This document shows positions 8,660-24,252 of a DNA stretch of 64,000 bases, piece by piece. How positions within the stretch are numbered: position 1 is the stretch's first letter; each line of letters begins with the position of its first letter. Origin of the DNA: Paenibacillus plantarum (GTDB lineage: Bacteria; Bacillota; Bacilli; Paenibacillales; NBRC-103111). A program made the translations under genes and the position numbers. Under the pieces are notes generated by a model. That model saw only the letters and a list, made by a program, of their open reading frames with translations. It was not told the DNA's origin and did not search any database. The stretch spans positions 1 through 64,000 of the forward strand of contig NZ_WHNY01000062.1 in NCBI RefSeq assembly GCF_013141695.1, read 5' to 3'.

Positions 8660-10195
8660 CTATTTTTTCACTTTGACCCGATCAAATGCCTTTTGATAAG
8701 CATCCAACATCTTCTGCAAACCAAGCTTATTCATCTCGCTAGTGAAGGTATCCCATTGCGTCAATGGCGTTTCACCCAAAATGAATTTGGCGATAGACGT
8801 TTCATAATATTTGTTTATTTGCTCTTCGGTTGTCATAATTGCGCTTTTTTCATCTGGGGTCAAGGCTGGCAGGACGTTGGTGACCGGGGATTGATACTTC
8901 GCCGCCTCTGCGTAGGAATATTTTTCATTTTCATTGCTCATCGACGTGACAGCACTGTAATCGAATTGTCCGTAAGTGCCCGCCGTCATAATACCCGTTT
9001 CTTTGCGGAGTTCGTTAGCCTCTTTGATCGTTGGGATTATTTTTCTTTTACCGTTATCGACCGTATAGGACTCCCCTTCTTTCCCCCAGCTGAGAACGTC
9101 CGTCCCTTCCTTGGAGTACGCAAAATCAAGATAGCGGAGAACCGTGTCTAGGTTTTTGGTTTTGGACGATACAGAAAATCCGAGCGTTTCATAGTTCCCT
9201 CTAGGCAGGTACGGTTTGTCCCCCGCTCCGATTGGCGGTGCCATGAATTTCAAATGCTCCCCGTTCTTAAACTGTGTATTCATTGTTTCGATCTGTCCGA
9301 TAAATTGAACCGTCATGAATGACTTATTCGTCGTGATGAACTGCGTCCAAGCCTTGTAGTCCATCGTAAGCCAATCTGGTGGTATGAGACCTTCCTTATG
9401 GAATTTATTCAAGTATTCGATCATTTTCTTGAAGTTCGGATCCGTCGCCCCATACTTGAGCTTACCGGTTGCCTGGTCTTCATAAATGCCTGGATACACG
9501 CCAAATGCCGGCCCAAACGTATTGAGCGTACCCAAACCGTGACGGAAGACAAAGGGATAGCTGTCCGGGTAAACCTGTTTCAGCTTCTTCGCCGTATCGT
9601 ACAGTTCATCCCACGTTTTAGGTTCCTGGAGTGAATTCTTCTGTAGAATATCATTCCGATAAAACCAAACCATCTGGTTGCCCGCACCTGCACCGTCGTT
9701 GATCAACTGGTACATTTCTCCTCCAGGCGACGTCATCCTTTGGGCGACATCAGGATGGGCGGTCAAGAACGTCTTGACGTTCGGCATCTTGTCCAGATGC
9801 TTGGACAAATCAAGGAATGCACCCTGTGGTCCATACTTCTGCGCATCGCCCACATAAAGCGCGAACACATCGGGCATATCCCCTGATGCGATCGCAAGTG
9901 CCAGCGATTCCGGTCCCGTCTGCGTCTCCTGCTTGACCGTAATATTCGTTTTTTCTTTCACCCATTTCCATATAGGCCAATCCGGCTTGGCAGGCCAGCC
10001 AGGAGAGAGCTCCGTCAACATGCGGAAGCTTCCCGCTTCAGGCGGTTTGGTCGTAGCTGTACTTGCTGATGCGCTCGGCTTGGGCGAAGAAGATGAACCA
10101 TTCGTTTCGTTGGCATTGCCAGAACAACCTGCGATTAAAGCGGATGTAAGGATGACTGTTATTGCGTAGTACTTACCGTTACTGTTTCGTCTCAA
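8660..10195 (-). CDS. Extracellular solute-binding lipoprotein (LplA-like)
   Basis: A 511-residue lipoprotein of the family 1 solute-binding proteins. The signal peptide ends in the lipobox LIAGC with Cys24 as the lipidated residue, followed by a Ser/Pro/Thr-rich linker to about residue 52 and the two-lobe binding domain. It should sit on the outer face of the membrane and hand its ligand to the two permeases encoded next. The ligand is unknown: Lpl-type proteins usually bind oligosaccharides, but the peptidase and serine hydrolase at the end of this operon leave other possibilities open. Confidence 0.9.
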   Translation of the reverse strand: MRRNSNGKYYAITVILTSALIAGCSGNANETNGSSSSPKPSASASTATTKPPEAGSFRMLTELSPGWPAKPDWPIWKWVKEKTNITVKQETQTGPESLALAIASGDMPDVFALYVGDAQKYGPQGAFLDLSKHLDKMPNVKTFLTAHPDVAQRMTSPGGEMYQLINDGAGAGNQMVWFYRNDILQKNSLQEPKTWDELYDTAKKLKQVYPDSYPFVFRHGLGTLNTFGPAFGVYPGIYEDQATGKLKYGATDPNFKKMIEYLNKFHKEGLIPPDWLTMDYKAWTQFITTNKSFMTVQFIGQIETMNTQFKNGEHLKFMAPPIGAGDKPYLPRGNYETLGFSVSSKTKNLDTVLRYLDFAYSKEGTDVLSWGKEGESYTVDNGKRKIIPTIKEANELRKETGIMTAGTYGQFDYSAVTSMSNENEKYSYAEAAKYQSPVTNVLPALTPDEKSAIMTTEEQINKYYETSIAKFILGETPLTQWDTFTSEMNKLGLQKMLDAYQKAFDRVKVKK

Positions 10196-10256
10196 TTCAG
10201 ATACACCGTCCCTTTTTCAATTCTTAATATGGATATGTCCCAACCATACAAGGTAA

Positions 10257-10270
10257 TGAATGCGCTCTCA
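10257..10270. promoter_or_regulatory. Weak cre-like palindrome upstream of the lipoprotein gene
   Basis: TGAATGCGCTCTCA is a near-palindrome centred on CG, 62 bp upstream of the binding-protein start. It differs from the CcpA consensus at two positions. I see no other strong signal in the 271-bp gap. Confidence 0.3.
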
Positions 10271-10426
10271 TTTACCTAAACTTATCCGACAACGCTATCA
10301 TAGGACATCCAAGATAACTGGTAAATGAACGGTTCTCATTCGTCTGCAATTACTTTTCGGTTTTCCAAAAATAATATCAGTTTTGTAAAAACGCTTATAT
10401 TCCGCGCGAAGCCACGCTTGAATAAG

Positions 10427-10464
10427 AAAACGGATCTCGCCATCCTCGTATGGCGGATCCGTTT
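10427..10464 (-). terminator. Terminator of the AraC sensor-regulator gene
   Basis: A 15-16-bp stem (AAACGGATC.CGCCAT / ATGGCG.ATCCGTTT) lies directly after the stop codon. On the minus strand it ends in TTTTCTTATT, as expected for an intrinsic terminator. Confidence 0.85.
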
Positions 10465-10466
10465 AC

Positions 10467-12674
10467 TCAGGAAGACATCTCGTTCCTCTTCCGATACTCG
10501 CTTGGCGTGACGCCGGTATATTTCTTGAACATGCGGTTGAACGATGCAACGTTCTGGTATCCAACAGCTTTCGACACGGCATGAATCTTCATCTGGTTAT
10601 CGGCTAATAGCCCCGTCGCTTTATCGATGCGGGTTTCATTAATATAATCGACGATGTTCTTACCCGTCTTCGCCTTAAAATACGTGGATAAATAGCTGCT
10701 GCTCATCTTTAATTTATCTGCGAGCACGTCGAGGTAAATCTCCTCTGCCAAATGCTCGTTGATGTAATCAATAGCCATTGACGTAATAGGGTACTTCTCT
10801 TGCTTCTTCTCATGAACCGCATCAGCCGTCTGTGTCACCCATTCGAGCATCAGCCTTTCCAATTCCGGTACTGTGGAACAGCGCCGAATGCGTTCAACCG
10901 CTTTGCTGAGAATCGCCTCCAACCTGTCTGGATCGAGATGATTCGGAGGGATCGCGTTCCGGATTTTGCCGATCATCGAATCGGCAAACCGCATCATAGC
11001 TGCAGCAGGCAGTTCCTTGCCTTTCCATTTGCCAAATACTCGTTCCATAAGCTCAAGTAGCTGTGAAGTGTTACCTTCCCTCAAATGGATCTCGAAAGCT
11101 TTGTCTTGATCCGCCGAGAACCCGATTGCTACTTGTGTGATACGTTTTTGAATGATTTGCGACTCGTTGCTAAGCAGGCGTTCTCCTACCAGTTCCTGTG
11201 CTTCTGCGTACGCTTTTGTCAATTGAGCCACATCCGAGTAAACCGGCGTAAGCGCCATAGTCACAAGCGCATGCTCCTTGTCGTGATTGAACACGTCTTT
11301 GATCTGGACGAGCAGTTCAAGCACTTCGGCTGATTGTTCGCTGTATACGAGGCTCAAAATTTGATTGCGCTCAATTTGAAAGGTAAGCGAATCAGCGAAT
11401 TTAGGCTTGATCTGGCTTTCTATATATATTTTGCAATAGTACAGCCAGTTCTGGAGTAAAGCGGCTTGCACGTTGTCCACATCACTCATTTCGTGAATTT
11501 GAAAAAGGATGAGCACAAACGGCTTGTTGGCGAATTCCAGCTTCATCGAGTCGGGATTCTGATTTCGAATCGCCTTTACGTGGTTGATGAACGAAAATTG
11601 TTTCAAGATCAGTTGATTATCCTGAATATTATCGCTAATAATATTAAACTCCTTGATACTTGAACGGAACGGCACATTGTCATTCATTTGGCGAATCGAA
11701 TCGATCACTTTCTTCAACGGGTTGTTGACGCGTGCCGCGAACAAGAACGAGAAAAGGACACTCAGCGTGATCGCAGTCACAATCATGACGACAAGCGTCA
11801 CGTTCAGCCGCGTCTGATTGGCAATCTGGTTGACGGGAACGCGGTCGACATACGTAAATCCGGTGCCATCTCCCACTGCCTGGAAGTGATATTTTTCACC
11901 CTGAATGAAAGCGTTACCTTTTTTCTGCCAATCCTTGAAATCGTTGAACGACTCCTCATTGACGCTCTTAAATATCGTGATACCGGCACTGTCGTATATC
12001 ATAAAATCGCTAATACCTTGATGGAACGCCTTGTACATTTTGGCGGCATCGAGAAAGACGACCATGTAGAAATCCGAGTTTTCCTGATTCTTAATTACGA
12101 TAGGTATGAATTTGCCTAGCAGTTGCGGACGATCGCGGAACATATAATTACTTATATTGGCGGCTGGTAAAACCCGACTCGAATCTGACTCCGTAAATTG
12201 CTGCCTCCAAAATTCGATCGGATACTCGTCGCTTCGGTAGAACACGTTGAACATCAGGTCGGCGTTCGTGCTCGTGCTTTTCTCCAGAACAAGCTCATCA
12301 CGCTTCGAATAAAACAATATATTATCGATAAATAGATAGGGATTGGTTGTCCAGGTTGTAATACTTTTCTGAATGAGGGATAAATTGACGTAGTTCGTTT
12401 TTTTGGCCATGAGCTGCACTTCTTCACTGAAAAAAAACAGCACCATCTGCTTGCGGATCAGATCCAAATGCTTTTCGTAGCTGTCCCTGGCATTGCTCAG
12501 CATTAGCGTATTATATTTGACGACTTCCTGTCTGGCGTTCTCTTTGGAAATGGAGATGGCATAGAACGTGAGGGAAACGAGGATGAGAACGATGAATAGA
12601 AATCCGGCAATCAGCCGTATAAAAAGAGAATGAGATATGTTTTTGATGAAAAGGATCGGGTGAATATTGTTCAT
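10467..12674 (-). CDS. Membrane sensor with AraC-type DNA-binding domain
   Basis: A 735-residue one-protein signalling unit. Residues about 17-42 form a first membrane segment, about 45-285 an extracellular Cache-like sensor, about 290-315 a second membrane segment, then a cytoplasmic linker. The last 100 residues hold two helix-turn-helix motifs of the AraC family (LDVLADKLKMSSSYLSTYF, then IHAVSKAVGYQNVASFNRMF). An AGGGAGGGGGAGG site precedes the ATG. It lies upstream of the Lpl-type importer in the same direction and probably controls it. Such YesS-like proteins join sensor and regulator without phosphotransfer. Confidence 0.88.
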   Translation of the reverse strand: MNNIHPILFIKNISHSLFIRLIAGFLFIVLILVSLTFYAISISKENARQEVVKYNTLMLSNARDSYEKHLDLIRKQMVLFFFSEEVQLMAKKTNYVNLSLIQKSITTWTTNPYLFIDNILFYSKRDELVLEKSTSTNADLMFNVFYRSDEYPIEFWRQQFTESDSSRVLPAANISNYMFRDRPQLLGKFIPIVIKNQENSDFYMVVFLDAAKMYKAFHQGISDFMIYDSAGITIFKSVNEESFNDFKDWQKKGNAFIQGEKYHFQAVGDGTGFTYVDRVPVNQIANQTRLNVTLVVMIVTAITLSVLFSFLFAARVNNPLKKVIDSIRQMNDNVPFRSSIKEFNIISDNIQDNQLILKQFSFINHVKAIRNQNPDSMKLEFANKPFVLILFQIHEMSDVDNVQAALLQNWLYYCKIYIESQIKPKFADSLTFQIERNQILSLVYSEQSAEVLELLVQIKDVFNHDKEHALVTMALTPVYSDVAQLTKAYAEAQELVGERLLSNESQIIQKRITQVAIGFSADQDKAFEIHLREGNTSQLLELMERVFGKWKGKELPAAAMMRFADSMIGKIRNAIPPNHLDPDRLEAILSKAVERIRRCSTVPELERLMLEWVTQTADAVHEKKQEKYPITSMAIDYINEHLAEEIYLDVLADKLKMSSSYLSTYFKAKTGKNIVDYINETRIDKATGLLADNQMKIHAVSKAVGYQNVASFNRMFKKYTGVTPSEYRKRNEMSS

Positions 12675-12790
12675 AACCTCCCCCTCCCTTTCTCATAAAT
12701 GTCGCTGTTTTAATCGTTCATGGTATTAATTTATCTTAACAAATCGGATGAATCGTGTAAATAAATGCCCTAAACTCTTCCAAGAATCGA

Positions 12791-12824
12791 GCTGTCCCCG
12801 AATAAGAAAGACTTCGGGGACAGC
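12791..12824 (-). terminator. Inverted repeat after the lyase gene
   Basis: A perfect 12-bp stem (GCTGTCCCCGAA / TTCGGGGACAGC) with a 10-base loop lies 28 bp beyond the lyase stop. The following T-run is poor, so termination is likely but less certain. Confidence 0.6.
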
Positions 12825-12851
12825 CCTGACATCCTGAATTATCCCTTCATG

Positions 12852-18554
<5,703 letters not shown>

Positions 18555-18614
18555 CTTTCGATCATCCCTTCCATCATTTAGGTATAGAAAATCCCAGGCA
18601 CATTCTCGATGAAA

Positions 18615-18630
18615 TTGAAATCGCTTTCAA
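18615..18630. promoter_or_regulatory. Candidate catabolite-responsive element (cre)
   Basis: TTGAAATCGCTTTCAA, 61 bp upstream of the lyase start, fits the CcpA operator consensus TGWAARCGYTWNCW with one mismatch on either strand and is nearly palindromic. Its position suggests glucose repression of the lyase. Confidence 0.6.
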
Positions 18631-18776
18631 AAATCCCTCCTTTCTCACTAGTACAATACTAGCCAGCACCGAGCTGGGCGTATATGAACAAAGCTCCACG
18701 CGTTCAACTTTTTTTGCTATCTTCAAAAAAAAGTACCAGCTTTCGCAAAAGAGGCTAAGAAAACCTTTGGTACAAT

Positions 18777-18807
18777 AAAGAAACCTGAGTCAATTCCCAG
18801 GTTTCTT
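18777..18807 (-). terminator. Terminator of acpS
   Basis: AAGAAACCTG / CAGGTTTCTT inverted repeat beyond the acpS stop. On the minus strand it is followed by TTTCTTTATTG. Confidence 0.8.
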
Positions 18808-18813
18808 CGCGTC

Positions 18814-19200
18814 TTATAATTGCTCCACAATGGCATAGGCAGCGGCCATGGATTCCGTATGCGTAATACTAATATGAATCCGGTGATTGCCTTGCAGTCC
18901 TGCTCGCAGCAGGGCTTCTTCTTTTACCTGACAAATCGGCTTGCCTAACGCATCCGGCAGTACCTCTACATCTTGAAACCCAATCTGCTTGCCGATGCCA
19001 CAGCCAATCGCTTTCACAATCGCTTCCTTGGCAGCAAATCGGCCAGCAACAAACTCGGCTAGCCGTCCACGGCGCTTCTGTGCCAACTCCCGCTCGGCCG
19101 GTGTCAGTATCCGCTCCATAAACCGTTCACCTGAAGATCCCTCTAACATTTTGCCTACACGTGTAATTTCAGTTAAATCCGTTCCGACTCCAATGATCAT
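18814..19200 (-). CDS. acpS: Holo-[acyl-carrier-protein] synthase
   Basis: 128 residues from the ATG at 19200. The family N terminus MIIGVGTDLTEITRV starts there and an AGAGG site lies upstream; the frame is open to 19251 but the extra 17 residues are Lys/His/Tyr-rich and not family-like. The magnesium-binding aspartate is Asp8 in GTDLTEI, and FAAKEAIVKAIG is the conserved helix with the second metal-binding glutamate. The enzyme moves 4'-phosphopantetheine from CoA onto apo-ACP in the cytoplasm. It lies between unrelated genes and appears monocistronic. Confidence 0.95.
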   Translation of the reverse strand: MIIGVGTDLTEITRVGKMLEGSSGERFMERILTPAERELAQKRRGRLAEFVAGRFAAKEAIVKAIGCGIGKQIGFQDVEVLPDALGKPICQVKEEALLRAGLQGNHRIHISITHTESMAAAYAIVEQL

Positions 19201-19438
19201 GCTAGGTGTTCCTCTTTTCTGATAACGATAATGCTTATGCTTTGCGTACAATTTAACTGATTACTCGTCCAAGGTCAAGATAGAGGAGTTATGCCAGGCT
19301 GCTTGTATCTTCCGCTCCCCGATCTTTCCAGGGCATTGCTTACGTCCAGGTAAGTAAGTAACACTATTTTCAGCTCTTATGTCATTCTCCTGTAAGCGTT
19401 ATACTAGGCATAGAAATTATAGCTAGGAGGCCATCATA

Positions 19439-20416
19439 GTGAAAATCATGCCACTGGAAAGACGCGGGATTTCGAACAGCCGCATTGTCTTCGGATGTAT
19501 GGGATTAGGCGGAGATTGGGCCGGCAATCCATTAACCAAGGAAGATTACATCACCGCTGAAAAAGCTGTAGAAGCCGCATTATCAATTGGAATTACGATG
19601 TTCGATCATGCTGACATTTATAAAAGAGGGAACTCTGAGACCGTCTTCGGTCAGGTTCTCAAGAATAGACCTGATTTGCGCGACCAAATCATTTTGCAAT
19701 CGAAATGCGGGATTCGCTTTCAAGATGAGCAGCATCCACAGCGTTTTGATTTTAGCAAAAATCACATCCTAAGCTCTGTCGATGGTATCCTCGGCCGTCT
19801 TGGTGTGGAGCACATCGATATCTTGCTGCTGCATCGTCCGGATCCGCTCATGGAGCCTGAAGAAATCGCGGAAGCTTTCAATACACTGCGCTCTGCGGGG
19901 AAAGTTCGCCATTTCGGCGTATCCAACATGACCTCTGCGCAAATACGTTTCATTCAAAACTCACTGCCAGAGCCACTTGTCGTCAACCAATTAGAGATGA
20001 GCTTGGCGCGCGTGGACTGGGTTGAGCAAGGCATTCTGGTGAATCAGAAGGTTGGCGCCAGCGTTAATTTCGCCGATGGCATCCTCGAATATTGCCAAAT
20101 GAACGACGTTCAAATTCAGGCATGGGGTCCACTCGCCAAAGGGAAGTTCTCCGGCAGCGATATCTCTGATGCGCCTGACACGGTCAAGAAAACGGCCGCG
20201 CTTGTTCAGAAGCTGGCCGATGAGAAAGAAACGACGCCAGAAGCCATCGTACTTGGCTGGCTCATGAAGCATCCGGCACGCATTCAGCCGGTCATCGGCA
20301 CTTCCTCCGCCAAGCGTATCGTCGCTTGTGAGGACGCGGTTCGCATCGCGGACAGCATGACGCGCGAAGAGTGGTACGCGCTGCTCGAAAGCTCCCGCGG
20401 CTTGCGCATGCCGTAG
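19439..20416 (+). CDS. Aldo/keto reductase (YdhF-like)
   Basis: 325 residues, GTG start after GCTAGGAGG. The aldo/keto reductase catalytic tetrad can be placed: Asp in FDHADIY with Tyr following, Lys in LQSKCGI and His in LLLHRPDPL. The N terminus (RRGISNSRIVFGCMGLGGDW) and the WGPLAKGKF and VIGTSSAKRI segments place it with YdhF-type NADPH-dependent reductases. It is a cytoplasmic oxidoreductase with unknown physiological substrate. It is monocistronic and ends before a family B repeat and a strong hairpin. Confidence 0.9.
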   Translation: MKIMPLERRGISNSRIVFGCMGLGGDWAGNPLTKEDYITAEKAVEAALSIGITMFDHADIYKRGNSETVFGQVLKNRPDLRDQIILQSKCGIRFQDEQHPQRFDFSKNHILSSVDGILGRLGVEHIDILLLHRPDPLMEPEEIAEAFNTLRSAGKVRHFGVSNMTSAQIRFIQNSLPEPLVVNQLEMSLARVDWVEQGILVNQKVGASVNFADGILEYCQMNDVQIQAWGPLAKGKFSGSDISDAPDTVKKTAALVQKLADEKETTPEAIVLGWLMKHPARIQPVIGTSSAKRIVACEDAVRIADSMTREEWYALLESSRGLRMP

Positions 20417-20442
20417 CCCAAATGGCTACTCACCTGGAGAGA

Positions 20443-20618
20443 GGGAACGAGAGGGCACTATTTACGAGAAAATGAGCCTAATGGACGTCGAAGGGAACAA
20501 GGGTGCCTTATTTTACCGAAAATCGGCAAATATGATGAAAATCGAACAAATAGAGCATCTATGTTCCTCTCAGAGTAAATTTCGAACGATTTTGGCGAAA
20601 TAGAGCATCTTCGATCCC
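20443..20618. repeat. Intergenic repeat family B, copy B1
   Basis: Four 21-bp units related to GGAAC-N3-G-N-T-N-C-N-CTATTT start near 20443, 20493, 20547 and 20598. The first two read forward and the last two are reverse complements. Start spacing is 50/54/51 bp. The element fills most of the 291-bp gap between the convergent aldo/keto reductase and response regulator genes. Confidence 0.8.
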
Positions 20619-20660
20619 TTCACTACTCCCCCTAGCCCAAAATGTTGGGTGAAGGGTAAT

Positions 20661-20704
20661 AAGGCCGTCCTGCAGTAGAGAAATCTACTTCAAGACGGCC
20701 TTTT
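20661..20704. terminator. Bidirectional terminator
   Basis: Long hairpin with arms AAGGCCGTC.TG.AGTAGA and TCTACT.CA.GACGGCCTT and a GAAA loop, flanked by a T-run on the plus strand. It separates the convergent aldo/keto reductase and response regulator genes. Confidence 0.85.
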
Positions 20705-20707
20705 CGC

Positions 20708-22270
20708 TCAGCTGATTACTTCACGCAGATCCCGATACTCTTGGGGACTAACCCCCTCCATCTCTTTGAACACGCGGCTGAAATGCTTCACATTCTCAAA
20801 GCCAGCCCGCTCGCTAATTTCGTAAACCTTGAAGTCCGTCGTTGCTAGCAGCTCGCGTGCACGCTCAATGCGCAGCTTTTTCAGATAATGAACGAAGCTT
20901 TCTCCGGTGTACTCTTTGAAGGCCTGACTGAAATAGGAGTAATTGAAGGAAACATGATTCGAAACCATCGCCATATTCAAATCTTTATCAAAGTTCTCCT
21001 GTATGTATTGGGTGGCTTTCTTCATTTCTCTGTGATCAATATGAAATGTCTTCATCGTGCGCACATACCCATTGAGTCGGTCCAACAAACCCTCGACACT
21101 ATGATAATAATCGGAGAAATAATAGAAATTCGAGATATCCCCGACCTTTTTGAACAGCCGCAGGATCTCTACAGACTCGCCCCCATACACATGAAATACT
21201 TTATCAAACACAAGCTCGTTCATGGCTTTGCTCACAGCCTCCACATAGGCGATATCGAGCCGAGCGACGGTTTTCATGTCCAGTATTTCCAATAGCAGCG
21301 CGGACATTTCCTTATTCCGGTCGGTCCCCAGCATATTGGCAATTCTTTGAATTGTAGCGATAGGCACAGTGAAATCCTTATTTTTAGCACAAATACTTTC
21401 ATAGCTCACACTGCCTGGCCCCGACTGCAAAAATGTATACTTCAGCGCCTCTTGAGCTTCCATATAGGCAGACTGCAACTGCTCGGCTCCACGCGTGTAG
21501 TCACTTAACCCCATGCTGTACATGAAGTAACCCGCCCCAGTGATCCGCTCCGTCAAAGATAGAAATAATTCCCCCTGCTCTGCGATGAGCATTAGCTGAT
21601 TTTCTTTATCTTGAACGATCGCGTGCCGATGACGGCTGATCTCTGGCACATGAGCTAGTTCATCTTGGATACGAACCAGGAATTCGGAAGGCTTCATCCC
21701 CGTTATCGTTCCCCGATAGTGAAGCACGCCGATTTGAAACCCTGCCTCCACCCAAGCCATATCAATCTGCCCAAGCTTGCTCCGCATGGTTTCCCCGTCC
21801 ATATGAGAATGCCTGAGCAAATAACTCAACTGACTCTCCTTGAAAGCTTCCTTCTGCTGTAAGGAGCTGCTCAGTTGCTCGGATATCTGCTCTTTCAGCT
21901 TCAGATCATTCTCCAATCGAACTAGGGTACTGGACAGCTCATCCCGAATAATCGGTTTCAACAGATATTCCTTCACCTCGCAGCGGATCGCTTCCTTCGC
22001 ATAGGGGAAATCATCGTGTCCGCTTAGAATGATCACCGCAGGCTTCAGAACCATCTCCTGAATACGATTAATCAGCGTAATCCCATCCATCACAGGCATA
22101 CGGATATCCGTAATGACAATGTCTATTGTGGTGCGCTGCAACAGTTGCAGCGCTTCTTCGCCGTCCCCAGCGAACTCGAACGTATAGGCTTCCGGAAATT
22201 CGCGGGCAATCATGGCTTTCAAGCCGAGTCGGATATTTTTCTCATCGTCAACGATAAGTATGTTTCTCAT
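20708..22270 (-). CDS. YesN-type response regulator with AraC DNA-binding domain
   Basis: 520 residues. The N-terminal receiver has the acidic pair in VDDE (8-9), the phosphoacceptor Asp55 in ITDIRMP and the conserved Lys in LLKPI. A long middle region follows, and the last 100 residues hold two AraC-type helix-turn-helix motifs (MAMVSNHVSFNYSYFSQAF, then YEISERAGFENVKHFSRVF). It overlaps the upstream kinase gene by 23 bp, so the two are translated together and form one system. The importer encoded upstream in the same run is the likely target. Confidence 0.93.
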   Translation of the reverse strand: MRNILIVDDEKNIRLGLKAMIAREFPEAYTFEFAGDGEEALQLLQRTTIDIVITDIRMPVMDGITLINRIQEMVLKPAVIILSGHDDFPYAKEAIRCEVKEYLLKPIIRDELSSTLVRLENDLKLKEQISEQLSSSLQQKEAFKESQLSYLLRHSHMDGETMRSKLGQIDMAWVEAGFQIGVLHYRGTITGMKPSEFLVRIQDELAHVPEISRHRHAIVQDKENQLMLIAEQGELFLSLTERITGAGYFMYSMGLSDYTRGAEQLQSAYMEAQEALKYTFLQSGPGSVSYESICAKNKDFTVPIATIQRIANMLGTDRNKEMSALLLEILDMKTVARLDIAYVEAVSKAMNELVFDKVFHVYGGESVEILRLFKKVGDISNFYYFSDYYHSVEGLLDRLNGYVRTMKTFHIDHREMKKATQYIQENFDKDLNMAMVSNHVSFNYSYFSQAFKEYTGESFVHYLKKLRIERARELLATTDFKVYEISERAGFENVKHFSRVFKEMEGVSPQEYRDLREVIS

Positions 22271-24161
22271 CCGTAGACATTCCTCCAGATAATATCAAAT
22301 AAGGCAGCTTCATAAATACTTTGGTATACGTCCCCTCCGCACTCTCTACCCAAATCCCATACTCATTGCCATAGTACATTTTGATTCGCTGCGTCACATT
22401 GCGCATACCGATGCCGTTGCCTTCCTGCTCACGCTCAGGTCTATTCCCATATTTGTTATGAAAATAAGCGTCCTCCATATGCATCTTCTCGTGAAGCTCC
22501 TCCAGCTGATGCGCTGACATGCCTGCGCCATTATCCCCAACCTCGATGAGCATGCCATCCTCACACTGGCTCGCACGAATCCAGATCGTGACACCCTCAC
22601 GTCTAGCCCGATCGATATTCATCCCATGCTTCACCGCATTCTCCACTAGAGGTTGAAGGGACATTTTCAGCACTTCTTGCTCCAGATAACTGCTTGGGAT
22701 ATCCAATTCCAACTCTAATTTATCATCATAGCGAATGTTCATGATCGCGATGTAATTCTGAATATGGTGGATTTCATTGCGCAGCTGGACCTGATCGCTG
22801 GACCATTTCAGACTGTAGCGCATCATGGCGCCAAGTGACGTCAACGCATTAGAAATCGTGTACTGCGCTTCGACTTCAGCCATCATTTTTAAATTTTCCA
22901 ACGTATTGTAGAGGAAATGCGCGTCGATCTGATTCTTTAGTGAATTCAGTTCCGCCTCTTTCGTCGCCGCTTGTTTGTTCACAGCCTCCACGATGAGCTC
23001 ATTCATTTTCTTCATCATTTGCCGGAAATGATGGGCAAGCTCGCCCACTTCCCCGCCAGCATCCATATCAATTTGCACATTGAGATCGCCTCTGCGCACC
23101 TTTTTCATCGAATCACGCAGGATATGCAATTTTTTCAATATGAGCCCTTGCAGGAAATACGTGATTGCCGACAATAGCGCAATTAACACAACAGCAGCAG
23201 CGATAAATATATTACGGGTATGATGGATTTGCGTAACGGGTTCTTTTAAAGACACTACATTCAGCAAATGAGCATCCAGATTATCGATAGCCGTCGCCAA
23301 GATCAGGTACGGCGTATCCCCAATAGTTACCGTGAAATTAGCCCCCTCCGGATGCGAGTTGGCATTCCACGCTTGGCGCAGCTGCTCCATGTTCATGCCT
23401 TTGAAGAAAGCATTGCCTTCCCCCGTAAACATCCCACCATACCGATCAATGACGAGCATGTGCGACTGGCCATCTTGAATGGGACTGAACAGCTTCTGAA
23501 AAAACTTCTCCATCAGCATATCGACCTCAAGAATAGCAACGCGCGTGTCCTTGGGATAATAGATTTCTTTCAACAAGGATACATACGTCCAGCTAGCTTC
23601 ATTATCCGTGTTGTACCGATTCATAATATCTTTCTCATTCTGCAAAATCTCCCAGCGAGCCTCGCCCTTCCGTTCGAGCACATCCTTATACCAGGATCGA
23701 TCTGCAATTCGGCTTTCTTTTAGAAAAATGGGCCAAATCTCTTCCGTATTCGGATTATCTGTAAACAAGCGAACATTCGTGATATTCGGGTTGTTAAACA
23801 GGAGCCGCTGCAAATTTGAAAACGTATTCATATTAAAATCTACAAGCTCCGAGACCTCAAGTTCATGCGCATTATGTAAATATTGAATAACCTCTCTGTC
23901 CGTAATCGAAAACTGAGCAGCACGCCCCATCGCTTCAATATTGTTCAGGATATTCGCTTTCTCGCTCTCTAACGCGTATTGATTATTGTTCACGGTGTCT
24001 TGAATCGTATTTTGGTAAAATTCATTAAATAAATACCAAGAAATCAATATAATGGGAATCAAAATGATGATGATATAGGCACCGATTAGTTTCGTTTGAA
24101 TCGAAATCCGGTTCGTTATCTGCGTAACCCGCATTCTCCCTTTGCCCCGCATGAATCCCAT
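22248..24161 (-). CDS. YesM-type sensor histidine kinase
   Basis: 637 residues. A membrane segment at about 25-45, an extracellular Cache-like domain to about 305, a second membrane segment at about 310-330, HAMP, then a His_kinase domain with the phosphorylated His in DAHFLYNTLENL and an HATPase domain (NAVKHG N-box, GDNGAGM and GNGIGMRNV G-boxes). Starts at codons 4 and 10 are possible because an AAAGGGAGA lies before codon 10; I keep the longest. It overlaps its response regulator and follows the importer lipoprotein after a hairpin. Confidence 0.92.
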   Translation of the reverse strand: MGFMRGKGRMRVTQITNRISIQTKLIGAYIIIILIPIILISWYLFNEFYQNTIQDTVNNNQYALESEKANILNNIEAMGRAAQFSITDREVIQYLHNAHELEVSELVDFNMNTFSNLQRLLFNNPNITNVRLFTDNPNTEEIWPIFLKESRIADRSWYKDVLERKGEARWEILQNEKDIMNRYNTDNEASWTYVSLLKEIYYPKDTRVAILEVDMLMEKFFQKLFSPIQDGQSHMLVIDRYGGMFTGEGNAFFKGMNMEQLRQAWNANSHPEGANFTVTIGDTPYLILATAIDNLDAHLLNVVSLKEPVTQIHHTRNIFIAAAVVLIALLSAITYFLQGLILKKLHILRDSMKKVRRGDLNVQIDMDAGGEVGELAHHFRQMMKKMNELIVEAVNKQAATKEAELNSLKNQIDAHFLYNTLENLKMMAEVEAQYTISNALTSLGAMMRYSLKWSSDQVQLRNEIHHIQNYIAIMNIRYDDKLELELDIPSSYLEQEVLKMSLQPLVENAVKHGMNIDRARREGVTIWIRASQCEDGMLIEVGDNGAGMSAHQLEELHEKMHMEDAYFHNKYGNRPEREQEGNGIGMRNVTQRIKMYYGNEYGIWVESAEGTYTKVFMKLPYLILSGGMSTDEKHTYR

Positions 24162-24252
24162 GGTCTCATATCCCGTCTTTCTATTCGGTAGTTCTCTTAT
24201 TTTAATATAAATCTTGCACCATGCGGGAACTATTTGCAGCGAAAAACCCGAA

